Program-made: the position numbers and the translations under genes | Origin: JAAYYM01 sp964483155 | Lineage (GTDB): Bacteria > Bacillota > Clostridia > Lachnospirales > Lachnospiraceae | Reading direction: 5' to 3' | Assembly: GCA_964483155.1 (NCBI GenBank) | Contig: CAZAAC010000023.1 | Span: 1 to 41,634 of the forward strand | DNA: 41,634 nt | In this document: in pieces, positions 1-8,677 of the stretch | Layout: each line of letters opens with the position of its first letter | How positions within the stretch are numbered: the stretch's first letter is position 1 | The notes under the pieces: model-generated | The model's input: the letters and a program-made list of their open reading frames with translations, nothing else | Database searches by the model: none | What the model was told of the DNA's origin: nothing

Positions 1-94
1 CATTTTTGTTTACTTCTAGTTTCATGATATGTTATAATATTTTCATATTCAATATACTTAATTATATCGGTCAAAATTTTTATTTTAGTAAGGT

Positions 95-121
95 TAAGTT
101 TTTTTATTTTAATGCCGATAT
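95..121 (+). promoter_or_regulatory. sigma-28 (FliA/SigD) promoter for the surface-protein operon
   Basis: TAAG at 95-98, a 15-base spacer, then GCCGATAT at 114-121. The Firmicutes sigma-D consensus is TAAA-N15-GCCGATAT, so only one -35 base differs. Transcription would start near 128 and give a leader of about 100 bases before the start codon at 227. The same promoter type precedes both flagellin genes in this window. Confidence 0.8.
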
Positions 122-149
122 AAAATAAGTATTCGGTATTCTCGGATTG

Positions 150-163
150 CTTCACGGATGAAG
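150..163 (+). promoter_or_regulatory. leader hairpin with GGA loop, possible CsrA site
   Basis: CTTCA (150-154) pairs with TGAAG (159-163) around the loop CGGA, so the loop shows the ACGGA core typical of CsrA targets. A GGGGAG Shine-Dalgarno at 212-217 would be the usual second site. Both flagellin leaders here have the same arrangement. CsrA binding is inferred, not shown. Confidence 0.4.
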
Positions 164-226
164 TATTTCGACGATACAGTAATATGAAATTAATTCAAAA
201 CACCATGAGAAGGGGAGACAACGTGT

Positions 227-790
227 ATGAGTGAAAATGAAGAAATAAAAGTGAATCCTAATGAAGAGGTAACAAGTCAATCTGGCAAAAAAAAGGTCAA
301 TAAAGGAGCTATTGCCATTGCACTTGTTATCATTATTTTATTGGGAATTATTATTTTCTTACTTTTAAAAAAGGATGCTCCAGTATCTATTGCGGATGAT
401 GCTAATCCTCGTGCTACGCTTGTTACCAAAGATAATCTGGAAGATGTGAAAACGGATTTGAATACTGCAGTCGAGGATGGTTATTATGAAGTAAGTATGT
501 CTATCGATTGGGATTTTGAAGATTCAACTAAGCCGTCTTCAACAGGATTTGTGGAAAATGTAACTACCAATACTCGTACTGTATATTTTGATTTGATTAC
601 AAACGAGACAAATGAATTGGTTTACTCTTCTCCCTTTATTCCAGTAGGTGCGACACTTGACGGTATTGTACTGGACAAGCAGCTTAGCGCTGGTGATTAT
701 CCAGCTGTTGTCACATATCACTTGGTTGATGATAATAGCAAAGAGTTAAGCACAGTTTCAGTTGCAATTACGTTACATATTTTGAATTAA
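227..790 (+). CDS. single-pass membrane-anchored protein of unknown function
   Basis: The protein has 187 aa. Residues 1-27 are charged and presumably cytoplasmic. One hydrophobic segment follows at about 28-47, with three lysines just inside the membrane. The outer part, about 135 residues, is rich in Thr, Val and Asp and ends in alternating hydrophobic stretches suggestive of a beta-sandwich. There is no signal-peptidase-like site, so it should stay anchored. The ATG at 227 follows GGGGAG at 212-217. It lies 48 bases upstream of a secreted protein and probably shares its sigma-28 promoter. I do not recognise the family. It could be an assembly or anchoring partner for the next gene product. 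Confidence 0.8.
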   Translation: MSENEEIKVNPNEEVTSQSGKKKVNKGAIAIALVIIILLGIIIFLLLKKDAPVSIADDANPRATLVTKDNLEDVKTDLNTAVEDGYYEVSMSIDWDFEDSTKPSSTGFVENVTTNTRTVYFDLITNETNELVYSSPFIPVGATLDGIVLDKQLSAGDYPAVVTYHLVDDNSKELSTVSVAITLHILN

Positions 791-838
791 TTTTATGTTT
801 TGCATAATAATATAAACACAATTCAAGGAGGAAGAAGC

Positions 839-1936
839 ATGAAAAGAAGTTTTAAATCAAAAATTGCAGCTTTATTAACAGTGGCATTGGTTTTGACCAT
901 GATGCCCATCACCGTTTTAGCCGCTGACGAAGAAGAGATTGGAACAACGTCAACCGTATCAGGAACAGGTACTACAGAGTATGTCAGTGTTAACAAATAC
1001 CGTATGGTATTACCTACCTCTACCGCGCTAAAGTTTACTCTTGATCCACAGGGTCTGCTTAGCATTGATGATGGAGAGCAGGTGTCACTTGACAGTATTT
1101 CAGAAAATGCTGGAAAGATTGTAGCAAAAGAGGGTTCAACAGCACTTGTTGTAAACAGAAGTTCTTTTCCTGTAAAAGTCAATGTCAGCATGAATGGGCT
1201 CGGTGATGCAGAATTTTTATCATCTACTAACATGGAAGCAAAACTTGCAACAGTAAGTACTAATTTATTATTAGCTGTAGTTCCAAGTTCAGCAAAGACA
1301 CTTAGTGACAATCAATATGTAGCTGCCGCTAAAGGTATTGTTGTTTCAAGCAACGTTATCAGTGCTAATTTCTTACTTGCGAAGGCTGATTATACCGTAT
1401 CGAATAACGATGGAACATATACTTACAATTATCAATCCGGAAATGATGATGGTGCCGGTTTTAGAGTTGGTGGGTATGTAAACACAAAAGGTGATTGGTA
1501 TGATTATGCAAGTGGTACAAAGTCTGTAAGTTTAAATGCCGTATTCTCATTTTCGAAAGCTGATGATGCAGATGAAGCGGATGCAGATGCATTTGGATAT
1601 GGTATGATGACTTATTCTGGGGATACCGTTAGTGTAAATACAGCTGATGAAGAGCCTGAAGAACCAGAAGAACCAGCAATCGTGCCAAATTTATCAGCTA
1701 CTATAGCTTACGGCGCTGCATCAGCATCTTTTATATTACCTAGCGCAGCTGTAGCAACCGTTAAAAATCCAGAAGGTGTAACTATGACAGCTACTACACA
1801 CTATACAGTTGTATCTGCTGAGCAGAAGTTGACAATTAGCGCTGGAATTTCAACTAAAGCTAAAGGAACCTATTCCTATACTGTAACCTATTCCGATGGA
1901 ACTGCCGGAAGTACATTAACACTTAAAATTCAATAA
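839..1936 (+). CDS. secreted surface protein of unknown function
   Basis: The protein has 365 aa. The start is the ATG at 839, after AAGGAGG at 825-831; a possible in-frame start at 800 lacks a ribosome site. Residues 1-29 form a classical signal peptide (MKRSFKSK, hydrophobic core, cleavage after VLA-A). The mature protein is acidic, with a Thr/Ser/Ala-rich body to about 245, an acidic hinge with repeated EEPEEP near 265-275, and a final domain of about 80 residues. That domain resembles X2/Ig-like modules of surface proteins (HYTVV, then TYSYTVTYSDG near the end). There is no LPXTG motif or obvious C-terminal membrane anchor. It is the second gene of a probable sigma-28 operon and is followed by a strong terminator. 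A filament subunit or adhesin is possible but unproven. Confidence 0.8.
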   Translation: MKRSFKSKIAALLTVALVLTMMPITVLAADEEEIGTTSTVSGTGTTEYVSVNKYRMVLPTSTALKFTLDPQGLLSIDDGEQVSLDSISENAGKIVAKEGSTALVVNRSSFPVKVNVSMNGLGDAEFLSSTNMEAKLATVSTNLLLAVVPSSAKTLSDNQYVAAAKGIVVSSNVISANFLLAKADYTVSNNDGTYTYNYQSGNDDGAGFRVGGYVNTKGDWYDYASGTKSVSLNAVFSFSKADDADEADADAFGYGMMTYSGDTVSVNTADEEPEEPEEPAIVPNLSATIAYGAASASFILPSAAVATVKNPEGVTMTATTHYTVVSAEQKLTISAGISTKAKGTYSYTVTYSDGTAGSTLTLKIQ

Positions 1937-1950
1937 TCTTGCTTAATTTT

Positions 1951-1981
1951 AAAGCCTTCAGGCAATGCCTGAAGGCTTTTT
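1951..1981 (+). terminator. rho-independent terminator after the surface operon
   Basis: A perfect 13-bp stem (1951-1963 with 1967-1979), loop AAT, is followed by TTTTT on the plus strand. It lies 15 bases after the stop at 1936. The minus strand reads through the same stem, but its T-run is short. It could still act as a back-stop for the convergent glycan operon ending at 2042. Confidence 0.9.
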
Positions 1982-2041
1982 CTTATTCATATTTTAATAT
2001 TCTGAAATAATTAATAAAAAAACATAATAAATAATCATTAA

Positions 2042-3190
2042 TTAATTGTTTAAAATATCCTTAACCACTTTATTGGGTGGAGAAGCTGGTATGGCATAGC
2101 AGACCGTCTCTGTATGCTCCATGGAATGGTGTCTCAGATATATTACATAATCATCTCTAATATTTAAAATTAGACTCGGAATTTCCCACAAGTCTTCTAA
2201 TTCATGATAAACACAAATAGCAAGCTTTGGTGCACTCTCTAAGATTATACTTTGTGCACCAATAATTGCTTCTTTTTCTGATCCCTCAATATCCATTTTT
2301 ATAAAGGTCGGTTTTTCTTTATTATTTTTAAATATACTATCTAGCGTAACAACCTCAATACTGTTACTTGTATTTTCTTCATTCACTGAAGAGCTACCTA
2401 CTTTATCTTCATCAATAAATCCTATTTTTCTATTTTCTTTATATAAACCATATTTATAAAATTTAACATTTTTATATTTTTCTAAATCAAAAATTTCTTG
2501 TGCTACTTTTTCTATTTTTTCATTCGGCTCAAATAAATGTATTGACTTGTAATGTGCATCCGTCATTTTAATAAATACTTCTGATGTTTCACCACAACAT
2601 GCTCCTGCATCTACAAACACTTCATCCTTACCCAAATGAACAATATCCTTAGGGAAGTATTGACTTATGTTATCAGAATAAATATCTACCATACATTGTT
2701 GGTCTCCTGTAAGTAAATACTCTAATCTTTTTTCAAATACTTTTCTCGACTGCTCATCAGCAAGCCTCTTATAAACATTTTTAATTTTTACCTTATTTAA
2801 TGAAACAAGCTCTTGCATTTTTACTATTTCCAACGGATTACATATTCTGTAATATCCTGTCGCATATGTTTGCTTAATTCCAAACTCATTCATTTTTTTT
2901 ACAATTTCTATAATAAAATTAAATTGTCTTGTAGCAATAACAAATTCGACATTATCTTTTTTATCTGCTAGTTCGTTTAATGAAAAAATAGGGAGACCAC
3001 AAAATTTTTTTTCTTTCTGGACCTCCTGAAATGAATCTGTAAAGCCAATCACATTACCGCCATTAATCATAATTGTATTACATTCTCTTGCCGCACGCAA
3101 AGACATTCCCCATATGATTACCTGCTTTCCTCTTATTCCGCTATACAATTCATCTACCCGTTTCTTAAGCATTGTTTCTACCTTTAGCAT
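2042..3190 (-). CDS. FkbM-family SAM-dependent methyltransferase with N-terminal Rossmann-like module
   Basis: The protein has 382 aa. Residues 20-110 form a small nucleotide-binding-like module (VIIWGMS, then a D at the end of the second strand and VEFVIATR). Residues about 160-370 are an FkbM-type methyltransferase: FVDAGACCGE at 192-201 is SAM motif I, followed by HLFEPNE, then the FIKMDIEGSE signature and the ILESAPKLAICVYH strand. FkbM enzymes O-methylate sugars or similar hydroxyls, so methylation of the glycan made by this cluster is the likely role. The start is an ATG after AGAGGGG. It is the last gene of the minus-strand run. About 190 bases separate it from the upstream radical SAM gene, and it may have its own weak promoter there. 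Confidence 0.85.
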   Translation of the reverse strand: MLKVETMLKKRVDELYSGIRGKQVIIWGMSLRAARECNTIMINGGNVIGFTDSFQEVQKEKKFCGLPIFSLNELADKKDNVEFVIATRQFNFIIEIVKKMNEFGIKQTYATGYYRICNPLEIVKMQELVSLNKVKIKNVYKRLADEQSRKVFEKRLEYLLTGDQQCMVDIYSDNISQYFPKDIVHLGKDEVFVDAGACCGETSEVFIKMTDAHYKSIHLFEPNEKIEKVAQEIFDLEKYKNVKFYKYGLYKENRKIGFIDEDKVGSSSVNEENTSNSIEVVTLDSIFKNNKEKPTFIKMDIEGSEKEAIIGAQSIILESAPKLAICVYHELEDLWEIPSLILNIRDDYVIYLRHHSMEHTETVCYAIPASPPNKVVKDILNN

Positions 3191-3382
3191 AATTCACATC
3201 CCCTCTTAGTTTTTTATCTCTCCACCTTGATATAATCTACGGCAGATTCCAAACTGTCGCTGCTTAAAACAACAGCTTTTCTCATTATATATAGTTTATA
3301 TCTACTTCAATAAATTATTTTCAAAAATAATTCTTTTCTTCCTATGCAAGTTTTTCTCTTATCATGTCATTTTCAATCCATA

Positions 3383-4786
3383 TTAGACCAGTAATTTATC
3401 TACCGTCAGCATTCTACCTCTATATCCCATACAATTCAGCATTGTTCTAATTGCTTCTTGTTCAGAATCTATAGTAATAAATATGATATCAATATTTTTC
3501 AAATCGTAAGTCTCTTTTGCTTTTAGAACTGGAACACCCAGATATTCATTCAATTCTTTGGGGTTTATATCTATAATACATATCACCTTTATATTGGCTT
3601 CACAAAACTTCCTACATATGATTTTCCCAATATTACCTGCGCCATATATTGCTATTCGCTGATTCTTATAAGTTTCACGCCATTTTATCTCCATTGCATG
3701 CTTGTCATTTTGCAGTTCAAAAGCACATAGCAACTCATAATAATTTTTAAATTTATCTATCTTTTTTTGTAACGGATGAAATTGAGGTTTTCTTGTCTCT
3801 TTATAATTTCCCTCCCAATACCAAACCTTAGGATTTTTTAAAATCGGATGCTGTAAAACTGCCATTGCTTCTTTGTAAAACGGATGTACAGGATTAAACA
3901 TATCTTTATACCAAAATTCTTCTTCTGGCATGTTAAACCGCATAATTCCACGAATACGTACGTTATCAACTGCAAATTCATTCAGACATCGTTCGATGAA
4001 AGCTGGAAGTTCTCTGAAATTCGATTCTTGAACAATCATAGATATCACAAACTCATTAATTATTTCCTTTTCCCTTAATTCGTGTATATACTGAAGATTA
4101 TCAATTAATTTATCGACATGGTTTGCGTGTCCTGATAATTCTCTATAAATGATATCATTAAAACTTTGAACGGTAGTAATTACACGGATATAACAGTTCT
4201 TCAAATGCTCTAATTGCTCCCAGTGCGCTCTGTCAAATAGCGCACCATTGGTTTCAATGACTAGGCGGAAATCTTCTTTTTTCGGTCGTAGTCTCTTTAA
4301 CATACTTAAAAGATGGGCTGATGCAAATACCTCGCCTCTTCCATTAATTGAAATCATTTTTGCATTTTCAAAATAGGGAAGCATTTTTTCAGATATAATA
4401 TCTACTTTCTCATAGTATTCCTGATCAGCAATGAAATGACAGTCTCTGCAGGAAGGACACGCATGATTACATGTATCATCATAAGCAATATTGAATTCAT
4501 TTGGCAGATTATCCTGAATGATTTCATCAATTTCCTCTTTCGATAAGTCTGGCAAAGTGTTATTTCCAATAAATGTACACAATTGTGGACTGCAATATCT
4601 GAAAGAGCCATCGAGAATCGATGCCTGAATACTTTTCACAATATCACCTTGGATAATTTCTTCAACACTTTGATTTAAAATATTTCCAATCATTAATTTC
4701 TGATCTGTAAACCAAGGACATGCTGCCACATCACCTTCTGCAGACATCATCCACCAATACTTCCATGGTCTCTCACAAAATTTCAT
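3383..4786 (-). CDS. radical SAM protein with N-terminal SPASM-like cysteines and C-terminal Rossmann-like module
   Basis: The protein has 467 aa. The radical SAM cluster is CNHACPSC (C106, C110, C113; CX3CX2C). Before it lies a SPASM-like stretch with C4 (CERPW), C23 (ACPW), an IGNILNQS turn, and C65 and C70. SPASM regions usually follow the core, so the order is unusual. Residues about 105-330 are the barrel (ETNGALF). After the linker KKIDKFKNYYELL, residues 365-467 form a GAGNIGK nucleotide-binding-like module with D at the second strand end (IIDINP). That module resembles the stand-alone 158-aa protein at 17455-17931. The gene overlaps the upstream radical SAM gene by 14 bases. The substrate is unknown; sugar or peptide modification linked to the flagellar glycan is inferred. 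Confidence 0.85.
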   Translation of the reverse strand: MKFCERPWKYWWMMSAEGDVAACPWFTDQKLMIGNILNQSVEEIIQGDIVKSIQASILDGSFRYCSPQLCTFIGNNTLPDLSKEEIDEIIQDNLPNEFNIAYDDTCNHACPSCRDCHFIADQEYYEKVDIISEKMLPYFENAKMISINGRGEVFASAHLLSMLKRLRPKKEDFRLVIETNGALFDRAHWEQLEHLKNCYIRVITTVQSFNDIIYRELSGHANHVDKLIDNLQYIHELREKEIINEFVISMIVQESNFRELPAFIERCLNEFAVDNVRIRGIMRFNMPEEEFWYKDMFNPVHPFYKEAMAVLQHPILKNPKVWYWEGNYKETRKPQFHPLQKKIDKFKNYYELLCAFELQNDKHAMEIKWRETYKNQRIAIYGAGNIGKIICRKFCEANIKVICIIDINPKELNEYLGVPVLKAKETYDLKNIDIIFITIDSEQEAIRTMLNCMGYRGRMLTVDKLLV

Positions 4787-6125
4787 TTGATTTTCCCAAC
4801 TTTCTTTTAATTATTGTATATAAGGACGTTTCTATTTTACTGCCTATCTGTTCAGCTGGCTCTATTATCTGCGCATCAACATTCGCATAGTCGCAATAAT
4901 TACATGCATCCGCATAATCTGCTAAGTATATCTGTTTAATTATTTCCCTACATTCTATTGAATTAAAGCTAATAGGACCATAATCATGATTACTTTTGAA
5001 TTTTCCGAGCATAAACATTCTTGCACTTCTGTCGCAAATATGAAGCATTCCATTTTCTACCATTTTACATCCCTCACCATTTGTACACCGTAGGTATTCA
5101 AATTGCAACTGTTCCTTTGATTTATCACGAAATTCTGTTCCACCTACTTTTATCCAATGCTGACTTGTAAATAATTCAAATGCAATTCCCCTTTTTTCAA
5201 ACAATGCCACTATCTTACTAAGCTTTTCCAACATTCCATAATCGCTAATACTAATAAACACTTTTGGATGTTCTAATAATGCCAAAATACTTTCTTTGGG
5301 AATAATAGTAGCATTCGTCACAAAACTAATACCCAACACTTTTTCATGTGCAATCAGAAACTTTAATATTTTTTCTAGGTGTGGATAAAGCAAAGATTCT
5401 CCTCCTGCAAGCTGTACAACTATAACCTCGTCAATGGCATCAAATACTTTTCCCATATCTTCTAGAACTCTATTTATATCCATATCCACTGTAGTTTGAA
5501 ACTCAGGAATCAGTGCAGTACACTCTTTACATTTTAATGTACATCTGGATGTCAGAAAAAATACCAGTTTTGGTAAAACCAGATTTTTATATTCTCCATT
5601 TTGTTTTTCTTTTAAATATAATTCTTTTTCAGAAACATGTTTTTCAAGAGAATCTCCTTCATATCCCTGGAATTCCAACATTTTCCTAAAAAAGTGGATG
5701 GATGGATTAATTAATCTTTTCACATACAATTGTTTATTTACTATTTCATCCCTGATGATAATCAGTGGCCAACAATATACCTCAACATTCTTTAATAATT
5801 CTATCTTATCCAATTCTTCTCTAATCTGTAACCAGTATACAGATGTAATTAAAATAATCCATTTTTGTTTTTCTCTGTCCGATGCAATTACCTCTATCAT
5901 ATTTTCAGGCGAACTACAGCTAAATTCCTTCTCCGTGAAATCACTCCAATTCACCTTGATAGTCTTCTTATTATTATCAACAAAATATTCTAAATGCGTA
6001 TATAAGTTCATAGCTTTCACTGCAGTTGACAGAGAGCCACCACAACCATAACATACCAGTCTGTTTTCTTCATTCTCGTTAAGTTTTACTTGAAATTCTA
6101 TCATTGTTGCAGCTTTATGAATCAT
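4773..6125 (-). CDS. radical SAM protein with N-terminal Rossmann-like module
   Basis: The start is taken as the ATG at 6125 (450 aa), because GAGGAGA sits just upstream; a longer frame to 6194 would run far into the preceding gene. Residues 20-125 are a nucleotide-binding-like module (LVCYGCGGS, then YFVDNNKK and WIILITS). The radical SAM motif is CTLKCKEC (C195, C199, C202). QLAGGESLLYP near 255 is the GGE-type motif that contacts SAM. Late cysteines (CTNGEGC, HICDRS, CNYC) suggest an auxiliary Fe-S cluster in a SPASM/twitch-like tail. The start lies inside the end of the pyruvyltransferase gene (11-base overlap), indicating translational coupling. Function is unknown. Confidence 0.85.
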   Translation of the reverse strand: MIHKAATMIEFQVKLNENEENRLVCYGCGGSLSTAVKAMNLYTHLEYFVDNNKKTIKVNWSDFTEKEFSCSSPENMIEVIASDREKQKWIILITSVYWLQIREELDKIELLKNVEVYCWPLIIIRDEIVNKQLYVKRLINPSIHFFRKMLEFQGYEGDSLEKHVSEKELYLKEKQNGEYKNLVLPKLVFFLTSRCTLKCKECTALIPEFQTTVDMDINRVLEDMGKVFDAIDEVIVVQLAGGESLLYPHLEKILKFLIAHEKVLGISFVTNATIIPKESILALLEHPKVFISISDYGMLEKLSKIVALFEKRGIAFELFTSQHWIKVGGTEFRDKSKEQLQFEYLRCTNGEGCKMVENGMLHICDRSARMFMLGKFKSNHDYGPISFNSIECREIIKQIYLADYADACNYCDYANVDAQIIEPAEQIGSKIETSLYTIIKRKLGKSNEIL

Positions 6126-7383
6126 AATCTTCTCCTCTAATATATTGATTGATATAGTTATTGCGAATACGCAACCATTTCTTTTCCGTTTCATATTTTA
6201 CCATATTATAGAAGCATTTTTGATAATTTACTATTTCCTCGTACCTATAAGTCGCATTTTTAAAAAAATCATTTAATTTCAAAGCCATAAACTTCTCCTG
6301 CTCATACTCTTGTCCCGAAAGCATCATATCAAGTAACCCGCTTACTTTCATTAGGTAGTATTCTTTCGTATCCCGAACTGTCCTTATATACATATAACAC
6401 GGAACATTATTCGCAAGTGCCATGACCATTGCATGATATCGATTACAAAAAACCGCATCAGCATTGCAAATTAATGCTCTGCACTTTTCATATGATAAAT
6501 AGCCTTCTTCTTCAATCGTAACCAAATTAATTTCTGGAATCCGTTCCTTTAAATAACACCCTTGTAACATTCCTCCAAAGCCTACATCAAACGGCAAAAA
6601 TATAATTTCACAATCAAACTGCTTTTTATAATAACATACCATTTCTTTTATATTACCGAGATAGGAATCTAGTTCTTCCATTGAAATATACAATTCTAAT
6701 ATAACATATCTGGAGGGTAAAACAAATTCTGAAAATTCCATTTTGTTTAGTCTGTCATCAGGGAAATACAAATCGTCAGGCAACATTGAAATATCATTAA
6801 CAAATCCCAATTCTGACAAAAAATTCTTTGAATAAATATCTCTTGCTGCAATTTTACAATGATCAGCGTATTTTAATATTCCTAACAGCATTTCCTCACA
6901 ACCTGTAAAAGGACCAAACGTATTACCCATAAAAACAGTTTTAATTCTTTTTCGCTTTGCAACCAATATTGGTGCAATTATTTTAAATAGCTTGCTTTTT
7001 CTATGTTTTGCACACCAAAGATAATTAAAGAATCCGCCTCCACTGACTACAAGCACGGAAAGCTCACTGACCGCTTTTTCGATTTCCATATCATTTAGTA
7101 GTTGCATCTCTAGTTCATCTGGTGTCTCCATTGATTCCATATATTCAATCTGATACTTTTTGGATGATTGTTGCAAATACACCTCTTCTTCATTTAAATG
7201 TACTTCTACTAAAGTTATTGTATAGTCACCTAAATAGTGCCTCACAATTTTATCTACTATTTCCTTCTGATAAGTAAATACAGTGATATTTTTCTCATCA
7301 ATTGTGAGCACATTATTTATGAACATTGCATAATCACCATAATTGCTATCACTAAATGGTCCTATAAATCCAATTTTTTTCAC
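6115..7383 (-). CDS. polysaccharide pyruvyltransferase-family protein
   Basis: The protein has 422 aa. The N-terminus IGFIGPFSDSNYGDYAM is the typical start of the PS_pyruv_trans family (CsaB-like). SGGGFFNY lies near 115, GNTFGPF near 155 and the D-Y-FPDD region near 205. The family transfers pyruvate from PEP to hydroxyls of sugars as a ketal, and divergent members act like glycosyltransferases, so ketal formation is probable but not certain. The start is GTG at 7383, in a GTGA overlap with the stop of the upstream gene and after GGAGAGG. It belongs to the tightly packed tail of the cluster, between the ATP-grasp fusion and a radical SAM gene. Confidence 0.8.
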   Translation of the reverse strand: MKKIGFIGPFSDSNYGDYAMFINNVLTIDEKNITVFTYQKEIVDKIVRHYLGDYTITLVEVHLNEEEVYLQQSSKKYQIEYMESMETPDELEMQLLNDMEIEKAVSELSVLVVSGGGFFNYLWCAKHRKSKLFKIIAPILVAKRKRIKTVFMGNTFGPFTGCEEMLLGILKYADHCKIAARDIYSKNFLSELGFVNDISMLPDDLYFPDDRLNKMEFSEFVLPSRYVILELYISMEELDSYLGNIKEMVCYYKKQFDCEIIFLPFDVGFGGMLQGCYLKERIPEINLVTIEEEGYLSYEKCRALICNADAVFCNRYHAMVMALANNVPCYMYIRTVRDTKEYYLMKVSGLLDMMLSGQEYEQEKFMALKLNDFFKNATYRYEEIVNYQKCFYNMVKYETEKKWLRIRNNYINQYIRGEDYDS

Positions 7384-8675
7384 AATAGGCCTCTCCAGTC
7401 TATCAAACTCTCCACCATATCTAAGTCAAATGTACTAATTCCTGTTTTTTTGTGTACATCCATCCGTTCTCGATATGAATCATCAATAAATATTGCATCT
7501 TTTTTTGTAATATACTCTGATTTGTTTTTCTCATCATCAATGACTATGATTTGTTCAAATAGATGACTATCTATTTTAAATTTCTCTAAGCTTTCTCCGA
7601 TTTTATTTCTATGACGTGTCAATAAAACCAGCTTCTTGCCCTTGTTAATCTGTTGATACAAAAACATCATTAAATAACAGTTTACGTGATTGTTCGCAAT
7701 TAATGTATCATCAAAATCCAGATATATTACATTATAATTTATATCTATTGTGTAGCGACCAAAAAATGCCCTGTCTACACTTATTTTATAATCATTCATA
7801 AAACAAGTTGTTTTCATTCCCTGAAATTGGCATAATGTAAGGTACGGAAAATTAATACCCCTATTTCTTGTGAGTCCCATCGTGCCTGCTACTCTAGGCG
7901 CTATTTCTAGCAACTTTAATTTTCCATTCCGATCCTGACGTAACTGAAAAAACCATGCACCAATTACTTTAATTGTTTGATTAATAATTTGAGCAATTCT
8001 TTCTACATCTGGATTATGTATCTGTGAAGCAGAACGAACGCTAATTCCGGCTTTAATTCTCTCTCTGCTACGCATTTCCGCAATTTGCATTTCTCCCTCT
8101 GACGATGTAAAACAATCTATGGTATACTCTTTTCCACTTAGATACTCCATTATCACAATATCAGGATTATGAAATAATTCATATTTTAACTCTTCCTGTG
8201 TCTGTACTATTTTAGCTCCAATCGAAGAATTCCCGATACAAGGTTTTATAAAAACAGGGTATTCCTTTATACTATTGACAGTATCATATACTATTGGAAC
8301 AAAATCTTCTTTTTGAAAGCGGATATATGTTTTCTTCTTGTCCCTACAAAGTTCAATTGTTTCAATTGGAGAAGATATTATTTCAGCTTCTATTTCATCT
8401 CGATAAACCAGTAAAAGATACTGTGCCATATCGTGCGCTGGATAGATAAAATCGATTTTTTCTTTTTTGATTGCTTCATTAATTTTTTCAACAAATACTT
8501 TTCGCTCGCTTTTAAAAATATATGGCAAATCCTTAACTAAATTTTCATAAACACAATAGGAATGATCCATAATACTGGTTCCTCCTATAATATTAATATC
8601 TTTCATATATTTAAGTGCATTATAAATTTCCAACCCTATTTCAGAACCTGCCGGAAATATCATTATATTCTTCAT
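7380..8675 (-). CDS. ATP-grasp ligase fused to a HAD-like domain
   Basis: The protein has 431 aa. Residues 1-300 form a carbamoyl-phosphate-synthase-like ATP-grasp unit: FIYPAHD near 77, FIKPCIGNSSIGAK (142-155) for ATP binding, IMEYLSGKEYTID, and LLEIAPRVAG (255-264) with metal and ATP ligands. Residues 315-431 are HAD-like: IYLDFDDTLI (317-326) gives the two aspartates of motif I, LLTRH is motif II, and IFIDDS (395-400) is motif III/IV. ATP-grasp proteins ligate a carboxylate to an amine or thiol, and HAD domains usually remove phosphate. The pairing suggests a two-step modification of a phosphorylated intermediate. The start is an ATG after GGAGA; it sits tightly between a GT and the pyruvyltransferase. 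Confidence 0.85.
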   Translation of the reverse strand: MKNIMIFPAGSEIGLEIYNALKYMKDINIIGGTSIMDHSYCVYENLVKDLPYIFKSERKVFVEKINEAIKKEKIDFIYPAHDMAQYLLLVYRDEIEAEIISSPIETIELCRDKKKTYIRFQKEDFVPIVYDTVNSIKEYPVFIKPCIGNSSIGAKIVQTQEELKYELFHNPDIVIMEYLSGKEYTIDCFTSSEGEMQIAEMRSRERIKAGISVRSASQIHNPDVERIAQIINQTIKVIGAWFFQLRQDRNGKLKLLEIAPRVAGTMGLTRNRGINFPYLTLCQFQGMKTTCFMNDYKISVDRAFFGRYTIDINYNVIYLDFDDTLIANNHVNCYLMMFLYQQINKGKKLVLLTRHRNKIGESLEKFKIDSHLFEQIIVIDDEKNKSEYITKKDAIFIDDSYRERMDVHKKTGISTFDLDMVESLIDWRGLL

Positions 8676-8677
8676 GC

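Noticed and set aside
122..226. Riboswitch (cyclic-di-GMP type) in the leader of the plus-strand operon
   Set aside because: The leader lacks the conserved GEMM core bases; only a short GGA-loop hairpin is visible.
823..1311. 162-codon minus-strand frame inside the secreted protein gene
   Set aside because: It lies wholly opposite a gene with signal peptide, strong ribosome site and terminator, and has no ribosome site of its own.
7380..8675. D-Ala-D-Ala ligase or carbamoyl-phosphate synthase as a firm name for the ATP-grasp protein
   Set aside because: The ATP-grasp motifs are general, and a HAD domain is attached, so no specific ligase name is justified.
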